From an uncultured Acetatifactor sp. (GTDB taxonomy: Bacteria; Bacillota; Clostridia; Lachnospirales; Lachnospiraceae), in assembly GCA_934394665.1 (NCBI GenBank), contig CAKRRS010000009.1, positions 1 to 57,588 of the forward strand: a DNA stretch of 57,588 nucleotides. Direction: 5' to 3'. The notes under the pieces were generated by a model, which was given only the letters and a program-made list of their open reading frames with translations, had not been told where the DNA came from and made no database searches. Within the stretch, counting starts at the first letter, position 1; every line of letters begins with the position of its first letter. Below, piece by piece: positions 1 through 7,645 of this stretch. A program made the translations under genes and the position numbers.

Positions 1-1076
1 CCCAAAATCAAATAACGTACAACCGGAATTTTTTCTATCAGCACAGCCACTAAAGGCGTGAAGAGATATGCTGCAAAGGCAACAATAACATACTGCACAC
101 CTATAGACAGCTCTGTCTTTTGCAATAATGATAAGGCAATCAGAATTACCGGAATATGCAGAATATAGACTGGAAAACTGATTTTTCCAAGCCATTCTGT
201 AACCGCATTTTTCTTATCACCATAGGTTGCAAACATTCCAAATATTGCAAGAATCATACAATATGTAAAGAGATTGGCATACCAGGTACTAAGCAGGCTG
301 CTGTGACCGTAGTAGATACCATAAGCCCTGTAAATGAAATATACCCCAGATACGACTGCTGCAAGTGTGCTTACAAAGCGCCATTTCTTCAACACTTCAA
401 TCACAATATCCTGCGAGAAAACATAATATCCAAGCAGGAAAGCAACTGTATAAATTCCAAACCGGTAAGATTCAACTACAGGCGTGTTCAAGAGCTTACT
501 GGCACCCCACAGCAGGAAAAACATCACAACCAACCATACATATACTGAACTCTCTCTCTGAATGGATTTTCTCTCTTCCTTCTGTACTGCCAATACTACC
601 TTACGAACCAACAGAAGCAACAATGAAATCACAAATAACATCTGGCTGAACCACTGTGCACCGATTCCTGATAATGTATAAACAATGTACTTCACAAAGC
701 CTGGGGCTGCCTGTAGCCCTGCTCCGGCAGAAGCCCCTGCTACAATAGAACCGGGGATAAATCCAAACACCAGCACTCCCAGTGTAGATGGTATCAGCAA
801 TTTGTTTCTCCTGCCTGATATGAATTGCTTTGCTGTTTTATGCTGCAGGGTATGATAAGCTGCAACACCTGCCACTATGAACAGCAATGTCATAAACCAT
901 GGATACACTGCATACTGATAAACTCCGGCAAAGGTCATGCCATCTCCCTGATGATATTCCAACAGTCCCTCAAACATTGCGGTTATTCCAATATTATTGA
1001 AAAAGAAAAACACATGAAAAAATACTACTAAAATGATGGTGCACCATCTGATGTTATCCAAATAAATCTTTCGCAT
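1..1076 (-). CDS. Acyltransferase-3 family membrane protein (partial, C-terminus off the window)
   Basis: Reading the minus strand from the ATG at 1076 gives an open frame that runs off the left edge. It starts MRKIYLDNIRWCTIILVV and has the N-terminal pattern of acyltransferase-3 (OafA/NodX-like) integral membrane proteins: a D-N-[IL]-R-W motif at the start of the first membrane helix, then many hydrophobic segments. These enzymes O-acylate cell-surface glycans or other extracytoplasmic acceptors; the substrate here cannot be told. Only a few C-terminal residues seem to be missing, because the last visible residues (KIPVVRYLILG) resemble the usual family end. The ATG lies one base after the stop of the upstream tetR gene, so the two are co-transcribed and probably translationally coupled. 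Confidence 0.85.
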   Translation of the reverse strand, partial: MRKIYLDNIRWCTIILVVFFHVFFFFNNIGITAMFEGLLEYHQGDGMTFAGVYQYAVYPWFMTLLFIVAGVAAYHTLQHKTAKQFISGRRNKLLIPSTLGVLVFGFIPGSIVAGASAGAGLQAAPGFVKYIVYTLSGIGAQWFSQMLFVISLLLLLVRKVVLAVQKEERKSIQRESSVYVWLVVMFFLLWGASKLLNTPVVESYRFGIYTVAFLLGYYVFSQDIVIEVLKKWRFVSTLAAVVSGVYFIYRAYGIYYGHSSLLSTWYANLFTYCMILAIFGMFATYGDKKNAVTEWLGKISFPVYILHIPVILIALSLLQKTELSIGVQYVIVAFAAYLFTPLVAVLIEKIPVVRYLIL

Positions 1077-1077
1077 C

Positions 1078-1644
1078 TTACCTCTTTCTGCCTGTATAAC
1101 TTCTTTTGATTCCTTCATAGGTGTCTGTGAGCACTTTGCTGATAAATGCCTCATCCCAATCCACAAATGATGTAGCAAGCATCGTTGCCATTCCGTGTGC
1201 ACAAATCCATGTTTCCATATGGAACAGATAAGCTTCATCCTCGCTTAAGCCCAGATTTTTCTGGAGCAGCACTAACAATGGACGTAAGGATTCTCTGTCA
1301 TCTTTTGGTTTCGCATTACTTCTGTCACACATAAAAAGCAATTTAAACAGTTCTTTTTCTTCTCTTGCAAACCGGATATATGCCATACCGCTGGCTTTAT
1401 ATGGCGGATACTTGCCTGCTTCCATCTCTGTTTTTAAATACGACTGATACTCTGCATAAGCTGTTTCTTTTACAGCATTATGTAAATCCTCCATAGTTTC
1501 AAAGTTAGAAAAAACCGGCTGCGTTGAACACTTCAGTTTCGCTGCTATACTTCTTGCATTGAGCGCCTGCTCCCCCGTTACCCTTACCAGATTTAATGCA
1601 GTATCAACAATTTCTTCTTTTGTGATTTTTATTTTAGGTGGCAT
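1078..1644 (-). CDS. TetR/AcrR family transcriptional regulator
   Basis: This 188-residue protein has a TetR-type helix-turn-helix in residues ~8-55 (TKEEIVDTALNLV, then ARSIAAKLKCSTQPVFSNF). Its C-terminal ligand domain resembles the WHG type (KASGMAYIRFAREEKELFKLLF). It is the first gene of a two-gene unit with the acyltransferase-3 gene, so the likely role is local repression of that gene and of itself. An imperfect palindrome just upstream (1665-1682) is a candidate operator. The effector is unknown. Confidence 0.85.
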   Translation of the reverse strand: MPPKIKITKEEIVDTALNLVRVTGEQALNARSIAAKLKCSTQPVFSNFETMEDLHNAVKETAYAEYQSYLKTEMEAGKYPPYKASGMAYIRFAREEKELFKLLFMCDRSNAKPKDDRESLRPLLVLLQKNLGLSEDEAYLFHMETWICAHGMATMLATSFVDWDEAFISKVLTDTYEGIKRSYTGRKR

Positions 1645-1664
1645 AACTTTACTCCTTATTTTTA

Positions 1665-1682
1665 ATATATCGTTCGTTATAT
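1665..1682. promoter_or_regulatory. Candidate TetR operator
   Basis: The sequence ATATATCG-TT-CGTTATAT is an inverted repeat with 7 of 8 arm positions matching. It lies 20-40 bases upstream of the tetR start, in an AT-rich promoter region. Position and symmetry fit an autoregulatory TetR operator; this is inference. Confidence 0.45.
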
Positions 1683-1690
1683 ATCATCTG

Positions 1691-1936
1691 TTATATTTTA
1701 ATGTAAAAAAATAAATACGTCAATAGTATACACGCAATTATCCCTGGTATCAGCATAAATGCTCCCAATAACATAGACTGAATCGCATCTTCTAAGGATT
1801 TTCCCTTGTTATCTGCAAAGAAATCACGAATATAAGTATTGTATTCAAACTGATGATCAATCGTTGTTTTTCCCTTTTTCTTTTCCTTAAGAATTTGATA
1901 ATATGCAGTAATGGCTTCTCCATTTTGACTTGTTTC
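1691..1936 (-). pseudogene. Remnant of a SAP/DUF6434-type protein
   Basis: On the minus strand an open frame without its own start reads GEAITAYYQILKEKKKGKTT, followed by an EYNTYIRDFFADNKGKSLEDAI-like block. This matches from memory the C-terminal half of clostridial SAP-domain (DUF6434) proteins. After that block the expected tryptophan/lysine-rich end is replaced by ~27 hydrophobic residues that look like a membrane segment. The frame is separated from the upstream 82-codon frame by a frame change and stop codons. The N-terminal half is absent, so this is a decayed or recombined fragment. Confidence 0.45.
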
Positions 1937-2183
1937 ACAATTTACTGTCTATGCGCAGACTAGCCTCCACATGCATGATCCAATGTCTGGAAAATGGCAT
2001 CTGCATCAGTCCTCTGATATCCTTCCCACACCAATAATCAATCAGCCAGTTTGCTCTTTCATCTGAACTTACCACCCGGAAACCATATAATCTGTTCTTA
2101 TCTTCCTCACCAAATTTCCTCTTCATCCTGTTAAAATTCTCCTTGGAAAGTTCACGTTTCATGCGAAGCAGCTCTGCCATCAT
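1935..2183 (-). CDS. Small hypothetical protein, probably a gene fragment
   Basis: This 82-codon frame (MMAELLRMKRELSKENF..., ending SLRIDSKL) encodes a soluble, charged protein with no recognised domain. A block rich in aromatic residues (YGFRVVSSDERANWLIDYW) looks like real coding sequence. The frame stays open 14 codons upstream of the first ATG to a stop near 2228, and I saw no convincing ribosome binding site. It abuts the DUF6434 remnant in a different frame. It is probably part of the same decayed region, but a small expressed gene is possible. Confidence 0.35.
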   Translation of the reverse strand: MMAELLRMKRELSKENFNRMKRKFGEEDKNRLYGFRVVSSDERANWLIDYWCGKDIRGLMQMPFSRHWIMHVEASLRIDSKL

Positions 2184-2315
2184 TTCTCTACGAAGAGATT
2201 CAGAGCAAAGGCTGCTATATACCTAACAGTGTGTTGAGTGAAGATATCCGTTCCATCGTCGCAAAACCTCCAGAAAAGTGCGATTATAACGCTCTCCATC
2301 GCCTAAATCTTAACA

Positions 2316-2353
2316 TAAAAAAACTCACCTGCATGTTTCCACACAGATGAGTC
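2316..2353 (-). terminator. Rho-independent terminator of the kdu/kdg operon
   Basis: Read on the minus strand, ACTCATCTG (2352-2344) pairs with CAGGTGAGT (2331-2323) around a 12-base loop and is followed by a T run (complement of A2317-2323). It lies ~125 bases after the kdgK stop, with only a palindromic element between them. Confidence 0.7.
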
Positions 2354-2380
2354 CTTTTATATTTGTCTTAACGATTCAGC

Positions 2381-2455
2381 ACCCCATTCGCAAAATCGCA
2401 TCTTCGATGCTTACCTTTTGCGAATGGGGTTACTTCGCCATATTGGGTAATATTA
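2381..2455. repeat. Palindromic element, copy A
   Basis: A 15-bp perfect inverted repeat (ACCCCATTCGCAAAA at 2381-2395 and its complement at 2416-2430) is followed by TTACTTCGCC and ATATTGGGTAATAT. Its complement aligns with 24629-24686: the GGCGAAGTAACC, AAAGG-AAGC and GCGATTTT blocks are shared, while the outer arm bases differ in a way that keeps pairing. It lies between kdgK and its terminator. Confidence 0.7.
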
Positions 2456-2475
2456 TCTGGCTCTGAATAGTTACA

Positions 2476-3507
2476 TTATCTCTGTACACGTCCGGAAGCA
2501 TCGCCGCCAGCCAGGGTCTCAACTTCTTTTCTGGATACCAGGTTGAAGTCGCCGGGGATGGTGTGCTTTAATGCAGATGCAGCTACACCGTACTCAAGAG
2601 CATCCTTGAAGTTCTTGCCATCCAGCATACCGCAGATCACGCCGCCTGCGAAGGAGTCGCCACCGCCGACACGGTCAACGATGGGATGGATGCTGTACTC
2701 TTTGGAGTGATAGAACTCCTTGGTATCTCTGGAGTAGATGCAGGCAGACCAGCCGTTATCGGAAGCGGAATGGCTTACACGCAGAGAGGATACACAGTAC
2801 TCGAAGTTGAACTTGTCAACCATCTGCTCGAAGATGGACTTGTAACCGGCTAACTCCAGCTCACCGCTGGTAACATCGGTATCGCCGGGCTTGAAGCCAA
2901 GTACCAGTTCAGCATCTTCTTCGTTACCGATACATACATCAACGTACTTCATCAGGTTGGTCATAACCTTCTGAGCCTTCTCGGAGCTCCACAGCTTCTT
3001 ACGGAAGTTCAGGTCTACGGATACCTTTACGCCATGCTTCTTAGCAGCGATCAGAGCCTTCTCGGTCAGCTCTGCAGCAGCATCGGATACAGCGGGAGTG
3101 ATACCGGTGAAGTGGAACCAGTCAGCGCCTTCGAAGATCTCATCGAAGTTGAAATCAGCCTCGGTTGCGGTAGAGATAGAAGAATGTGCTCTATCGTATA
3201 CAACCTTGGAAGGTCTCATGGAAGAACCGCTCTCCAGGTAGTAGATACCCAGTCTCTCACCGCATCTTGCGATGTGCTTGGTGGATACATTGTATTTTCT
3301 CAGAGCTGCTACTGCACACTCACCGATCTCGTTGTCGGGAACTGCGGTAACGAACTCAGCGTCATGACCATAGTTAGCCAGAGATACAGCTACGTTAGCC
3401 TCACCGCCGCCGTAGTTGATATCGAACTCGTCTGCCTGGATAAATTTCTCGTTGTTGGGGGTGGACAGTCTCAGCATGATCTCACCCATGGTAATTACTT
3501 TTGCCAT
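2476..3507 (-). CDS. kdgK: 2-keto-3-deoxygluconate kinase (PfkB family)
   Basis: This enzyme phosphorylates 2-keto-3-deoxygluconate (KDG) to KDPG with ATP in the cytoplasm, the step before KDPG aldolase. The start is placed at the ATG at 3507 (MAKVITMGEIMLRLSTP) because AAAGGA stands 10 bases upstream; an upstream in-frame start at 3567 would add 20 residues with no family match. PfkB signature 1 (GGGEANVAVSLANYG) is near residue 34 and signature 2 with the catalytic Asp (GGGDSFAGGVICG) is near the C-terminus. The length of 343 fits the family. It is the last gene of the kdu/kdg operon; the assignment of KDG as substrate rests on the neighbours. Confidence 0.9.
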   Translation of the reverse strand: MAKVITMGEIMLRLSTPNNEKFIQADEFDINYGGGEANVAVSLANYGHDAEFVTAVPDNEIGECAVAALRKYNVSTKHIARCGERLGIYYLESGSSMRPSKVVYDRAHSSISTATEADFNFDEIFEGADWFHFTGITPAVSDAAAELTEKALIAAKKHGVKVSVDLNFRKKLWSSEKAQKVMTNLMKYVDVCIGNEEDAELVLGFKPGDTDVTSGELELAGYKSIFEQMVDKFNFEYCVSSLRVSHSASDNGWSACIYSRDTKEFYHSKEYSIHPIVDRVGGGDSFAGGVICGMLDGKNFKDALEYGVAASALKHTIPGDFNLVSRKEVETLAGGDASGRVQR

Positions 3508-3549
3508 TTTGGTATATTCCTTTCTCAAATTAAAATTGTCTATTATCCT

Positions 3550-3681
3550 CGGTTGTTCCGATTGCATATTCCGTCACGGACCCGCTCTCGCTTCGGCCCT
3601 CCCGTAGCGGTACATAAGATGCTAAAATACAGCATCTAAGTACCGACGGTCGGTTAGAGTCCGTGTCGGAACACGCAACCG
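3550..3681. repeat. Large imperfect palindrome between kdgA and kdgK
   Basis: Nested inverted repeats span the whole spacer. CGGTTG...CCG (3550-3560) pairs with CGG...CAACCG (3667-3681), CACGGAC (3575-3581) with GTCCGTG (3659-3665), and AGATGCT with AGCATCT around ~3620-3637, the last flanked by GTAC on both sides. The transcript of this spacer could fold into a long branched hairpin between two operon genes. Confidence 0.65.
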
Positions 3682-3709
3682 TCCAACCTGATTGTTCTAA
3701 ATCCTATTC

Positions 3710-4675
3710 TTATTTCTGTACCAGATGAATAGCGAATCCGCCGATCTCCTCTTTCAGGTAGATAGCCTTCAGGTTGCCCTTGGCATCTCTCTTAGCGGAC
3801 TCTTCGTTGAACTCAACACCCAGAACAGTGCTCAGGTAGTTGACAGCTCTCTCGATGTAGTTGGTCTTCACAGCGATGTGGCCGTTCTTGCCCAGGTAAG
3901 GAGTCTTCATAACTTCCAGAGCAGAGCCTGCGAATACAGAGCTGTTGCCAACCTTAGCGGGCATACCGAAGATGAATGCGAAACGGTTTGCAGCCTTAAC
4001 AGCCTCTTCCTCGTTCTCTGCATTGACGCCAACATGAGCCAGTTCAAAACCAAGCATGGTCTGTACTGCTTCTCTGGTCAGCTGTTCGATCTTGTCCCAC
4101 TCACCGGCATTGATCAGGTCGCCGGGTACCATCCAGGAACCACCGCAAGCGATGATCTTATTGAAATCAAGATAAGAAGTCAGGTTCTTAGCATTGATAC
4201 CACCGGTAGGCATGAACTTCATGTTTACATAAGGAGCTGCCATTGCCTTGATCTTAGCCAGACCGCCGGACTGCTCAGCGGGGAAGAATTTTACTACATC
4301 CAGGCCAAGCTCGATAGCCTGCTCGATGTCGCTGGGGCTGGAAGTACCGGGAGTGATGGGAATGTTCTTCTCTACACAATACTTAACGGTTCTGGGATTT
4401 AAGCCGGGGCTTACGATGAACTTAGCGCCTGCTGCTACTGCTGCATCAACCTGTTCAGCGTTCAGGACAGTACCTGCACCAACACACATGCTGGGGAAGT
4501 TGTCGGTCATGATCTTGATAGCTTCTGCTGCAGCAGCGGTACGGAAAGTAACCTCTGCACAGGGAAGTCCGCCTGCACAAAGTGCCTTTGCCAGAGGAAG
4601 TGCATCTGCTGCGTTGTCAATTTTTACAACCGGTACAATACCGATTTTGCTGATTTGCTCTAATACTGCGTTCAT
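3710..4675 (-). CDS. kdgA: KDPG/KHG aldolase with C-terminal VOC (glyoxalase-like) domain
   Basis: Residues 1-205 form a class I KDPG/KHG aldolase that splits 2-keto-3-deoxy-6-phosphogluconate into pyruvate and glyceraldehyde-3-phosphate. The Schiff-base lysine is in DVVKFFPAEQSGG (Lys ~129) and the catalytic Glu in CAEVTFRT (Glu ~41). Residues ~210-321 (ELAHVGVNAENEEEA... to the end) resemble a vicinal-oxygen-chelate fold; such a tail is known in Lachnospiraceae aldolases but has no assigned role. The start is the ATG at 4675, preceded by AGAAAGG; an in-frame GTG three codons upstream overlaps that site. It lies between the rpiB-like gene and kdgK in the operon. Confidence 0.9.
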   Translation of the reverse strand: MNAVLEQISKIGIVPVVKIDNAADALPLAKALCAGGLPCAEVTFRTAAAAEAIKIMTDNFPSMCVGAGTVLNAEQVDAAVAAGAKFIVSPGLNPRTVKYCVEKNIPITPGTSSPSDIEQAIELGLDVVKFFPAEQSGGLAKIKAMAAPYVNMKFMPTGGINAKNLTSYLDFNKIIACGGSWMVPGDLINAGEWDKIEQLTREAVQTMLGFELAHVGVNAENEEEAVKAANRFAFIFGMPAKVGNSSVFAGSALEVMKTPYLGKNGHIAVKTNYIERAVNYLSTVLGVEFNEESAKRDAKGNLKAIYLKEEIGGFAIHLVQK

Positions 4676-4785
4676 AAATAACACCTTTCTGTCTTATAGA
4701 CTAAATAGTATGTGAAAAATCTCCGCAGGACATTCTGCCGGAAATATTTCTGCAAAATTAAGCCAGTACTTTTATGCCATTATTT

Positions 4786-5424
4786 CTATGCCAGTACTTC
4801 CTTCACTGCCTCAGCGATTTTGTCGCACTTGCAGTTTGCGAAGAAATACTCTTTAAACTGAGCACCGGATAAAGCACCCTTTACCAGTTCACGATCCAGA
4901 TTCTTCAGGATGGTAACCATATCAGTATGAGTTACTTCCTTTACCTGATCCAGGATCTTCTTGTTGCGCTGCTCGGGAACCACTCTCTCAGGGGGATATC
5001 CACCGCCGCCGGGAGCACAGAACAGCTTTTCAAAGGTATACTGTAAATTCAGTTCACCGCCCCAGCCGAAGTTCTCAGCAAAAGGAAGTGCTACACAGTT
5101 ACCGTCATTTACCTGTGAGAACAGGTAAGCATCCAGAGGGGACTCAATATGTCCGCACAAAACCCTGGGGAAGGAATTGCATGCAAGCATGGCACCTTCG
5201 CCGGTTCCGCATCCGGTGATCACGAAATCCGCTGCACCGGAGTTCAAAAGAACTGCTGCCAGAATACCGTTCTGTACATAGGTCAGGGAATTGGGATCCT
5301 CTGCGCCGCACATACCGTAGTTGAATACTTCATGACCCATGGGCTCTACTACTTTTTTAAGAGTCTGACAGATCATTTCATTCTTGGCAGCCTGGCTGTT
5401 TTCATTGATCAAAGCTATCTTCAT
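4786..5424 (-). CDS. RpiB/LacA/LacB family sugar-phosphate isomerase
   Basis: The protein starts MKIALINENSQAAKNEMI and has the family core with the catalytic cysteine in ITGCGTGEGAMLACNSFP. RpiB-type enzymes interconvert aldose and ketose phosphates or sugars. At 212 residues it is longer than RpiB (~150) because of a C-terminal helical extension, as seen in relatives found in uronate clusters. Its exact substrate is unknown; here it may serve a side branch of uronate metabolism. The start at 5424 follows a purine-rich AAAAGGAGTAT site; the upstream start at 5451 is less likely. It lies between kduD and kdgA. Confidence 0.8.
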   Translation of the reverse strand: MKIALINENSQAAKNEMICQTLKKVVEPMGHEVFNYGMCGAEDPNSLTYVQNGILAAVLLNSGAADFVITGCGTGEGAMLACNSFPRVLCGHIESPLDAYLFSQVNDGNCVALPFAENFGWGGELNLQYTFEKLFCAPGGGGYPPERVVPEQRNKKILDQVKEVTHTDMVTILKNLDRELVKGALSGAQFKEYFFANCKCDKIAEAVKEVLA

Positions 5425-5536
5425 GAGATACTCCTTTTCCAAACGCCACAACAGTCAGCCGCCGAATATTCTTCTGCGACTGACCTGATGTGAAATGTTT
5501 ATTCTATTTTTGATATCCTGCGTAAATGCACAAGCT

Positions 5537-6340
5537 CTACTGGGGCTGCTTGCCGATGTAAGCAAGGATACCGCCATCTACATAGAGGATGTGTCCATTG
5601 ACTGCATTGGATGCCTCAGAAGCAAGGAATACAGCGGGACCGGTCAGCTCTTCGGGCTTTAACCATCTGTTCGCAGGGGTCTTCGCGCAGATGAACTGGT
5701 CGAAAGGATGTCTGCTGCCATCGGGCTGGATCTCACGAAGAGGTGCAGTCTGAGGAGTCTCGATGTAACCGGGTCCAATGCCGTTACACTGGATGTTGTA
5801 CTGACCGTACTCAGAGCAGATGTTCTTGGTCAGCATCTTTAAGCCACCCTTAGCTGCTGCGTATGCAGATACGGTCTCACGACCCAGCTCGGACATCATG
5901 GAACAGATGTTGATGATCTTACCATGACCCTTCTTGATCATTGCAGGAATAACTGCCTTGGATACGATGAAAGGTGCGTTCAGGTCTACGTCGATAACCT
6001 GTCTGAACTGCTCTGCAGTCATCTCTACCATAGGGATACGCTTGATGATACCTGCGTTGTTCACCAGGATATCGATGGTACCTACTTCCTTCTCGATCTG
6101 AGCTACCATAGCGTTAACTGCTTCTTCATTGGTAACGTCACATACATAGCCGTGAGCCTTGATGCCTTTTTCAGCGTATGCTGCGATTCCTTTGTCTACC
6201 AGCTCCTGCTTGATATCGTTGAAGCAGATGGTAGCACCGGCCTCTGCGTATGCGGAAGCGATAGCGAAACCAATACCGTAAGATGCGCCTGTTACCAGAG
6301 CAACCTTACCTTCCAGTGAGAAATTAGTGAATTCTGACAT
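5537..6340 (-). CDS. kduD: 2-keto-3-deoxygluconate 5-dehydrogenase (SDR family)
   Basis: This is a 267-residue short-chain dehydrogenase/reductase. The dinucleotide-binding motif GASYGIG is near residue 19, NNAG near 93, and the catalytic Tyr-x3-Lys in YAAAKG near 161. The C-terminus YIGKQPQ is typical of the KduD/gluconate 5-dehydrogenase branch. It should reduce 2,5-diketo-3-deoxygluconate, the product of KduI, to KDG. It directly follows kduI. Gluconate 5-dehydrogenase (IdnO-like) is the alternative name for close relatives, but kduI next to it favours KduD. Confidence 0.88.
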   Translation of the reverse strand: MSEFTNFSLEGKVALVTGASYGIGFAIASAYAEAGATICFNDIKQELVDKGIAAYAEKGIKAHGYVCDVTNEEAVNAMVAQIEKEVGTIDILVNNAGIIKRIPMVEMTAEQFRQVIDVDLNAPFIVSKAVIPAMIKKGHGKIINICSMMSELGRETVSAYAAAKGGLKMLTKNICSEYGQYNIQCNGIGPGYIETPQTAPLREIQPDGSRHPFDQFICAKTPANRWLKPEELTGPAVFLASEASNAVNGHILYVDGGILAYIGKQPQ

Positions 6341-6425
6341 TATTCTCTCTCCTTTTCTTAATGCTGTGCTTCGAAATTTTCTTTCGGCACATTATGTTAA
6401 CTGTTATTTGAGTTACTGCTTTATG

Positions 6426-7286
6426 TTATTTGAGATCTCTGTTGTCGACACCATCCATGTCGTCGAAGTCCTGATTTTCTCCGACCATACCCCAGATAAA
6501 GGTATATGCTCTGGAACCGCATCCGGAATGGATGGACCAGCTGGGAGAAATGACTGCCTCTTCATTACGCATTACAATGTGACGGGTCTCATCCGGCTCA
6601 CCCATATAGTGCATTACGAAAGCATCCTCAGGCATATCGAAATACAGATATACTTCCATACGTCTGTCATGTGTATGACAGGGCATGGTGTTCCATACGC
6701 TGCCGGGCGCTAACTTCGTCATACCCATCTCCAGCTGACAGCTCTCTACCTGTCCGGGAAGGATATACTTGCAGATGACTCTGTGGTTCGCGTCTTCCAG
6801 AGTACCCAGCTCTACTTTATTCTCATCCTTTACAATGACCACGCCCTCTTCGGGAGTACCTTCCGGCTTGATCAGCACGGTCGGATATGTCTTATGTGCG
6901 GGAGCGGAATTCAGATAAAATTTAGCGGGCTGCTTCTCATCCTCGCTTGCGAAAATGATCTCCTTAGAGCCCATTCCTATGTACATGGCCTCCTTGTAGC
7001 CTACCTTGTACACTTTGCCATCAACGGTAATCATACCTGCTCCGCCGATATTGATCACACCCAGTTCTCTTCTCTGGCAGAAATACTCTGCACGGAGTTC
7101 ATCTCCGGCGGTCAGAGTGATGGGGCTTACAGGAACTGCTGCTCCTGTAATGATTCTGTCGATGTGGCTGTACACCAGCTTGATCTCGCCTGGTACGAAC
7201 AGATTCTGGATCAGAAACTCTTCTCTCAGACGCTCTGTGGTATAATGCTTCACATCTCTTGGTGATACTGCTGTTCTAAGTTCCAC
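6426..7286 (-). CDS. kduI: 5-keto-4-deoxyuronate isomerase
   Basis: KduI converts 5-keto-4-deoxyuronate, made from unsaturated galacturonate released by pectate lyases, to 2,5-diketo-3-deoxygluconate. The cupin zinc site is visible as CHTHDRRMEVYLYF (two His and a Glu) with a further His in PSWSIHSG. The GTG at 7286 is chosen as start because GAGAGG stands six bases upstream and the product then begins at the family's usual N-terminus (ELRTAVSPRDVKHY). An upstream TTG at 7307 would add seven basic residues and lacks a good site. This is the first gene of the operon, so its promoter controls the whole pathway. Confidence 0.93.
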   Translation of the reverse strand: MELRTAVSPRDVKHYTTERLREEFLIQNLFVPGEIKLVYSHIDRIITGAAVPVSPITLTAGDELRAEYFCQRRELGVINIGGAGMITVDGKVYKVGYKEAMYIGMGSKEIIFASEDEKQPAKFYLNSAPAHKTYPTVLIKPEGTPEEGVVIVKDENKVELGTLEDANHRVICKYILPGQVESCQLEMGMTKLAPGSVWNTMPCHTHDRRMEVYLYFDMPEDAFVMHYMGEPDETRHIVMRNEEAVISPSWSIHSGCGSRAYTFIWGMVGENQDFDDMDGVDNRDLK

Positions 7287-7345
7287 CTTACGCCTCTCTT
7301 TCCTCAACTACGGCCTGCGTGCCGTCATTGAATGATACCTTTTTA

Positions 7346-7382
7346 TGAAAGCACTTACATTATAACATATCATTGTAACCAT
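7346..7382 (-). promoter_or_regulatory. kduI promoter with overlapping cre-like site
   Basis: On the minus strand a -10 box TATAAT (7364-7359) is preceded by TTGGAA about 18 bases upstream. Immediately downstream of the -10, TGAAAGCACTTACA (7346-7359) matches the catabolite-response consensus TGWAANCGNTNWCA at all but one position. It covers the transcription start, so a CcpA or LacI-family protein bound there would repress. Confidence 0.6.
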
Positions 7383-7425
7383 TTCCAACACATTTTTACT
7401 TTTTTTATAAAAATTTTGAAAGGTC

Positions 7426-7440
7426 TGTAAGCGCTTCTTA
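7426..7440. promoter_or_regulatory. Second cre-like half site
   Basis: TGTAAGCGCTTCTTA matches the left 11 positions of a cre consensus, including the central CG, but not its right end. It lies between the kduI promoter and the divergent araC gene. It may be a second or degenerate catabolite site; the evidence is weak. Confidence 0.35.
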
Positions 7441-7645
7441 CGTTTGTATGAGATAAGTATACTCGAAAAAATTCTCAATGTCTTTTCATATTTTTGTATA
7501 AACATTGCAAATTTTGAACTTTTCATTTACTATAGATACAGAACAGCCCTTACTGCACAAAGTCATGGTTTGCAGCCGGAACTGTTGTGTTGTAATTGCA
7601 TGATAAATTACAATAGGGAACACAAAAAGAAAAAGGAGCATTATC

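Noticed and set aside
3034..3639. Plus-strand frame opposite kdgK
   Set aside because: It is antisense to a well-conserved PfkB kinase and shows no family similarity.
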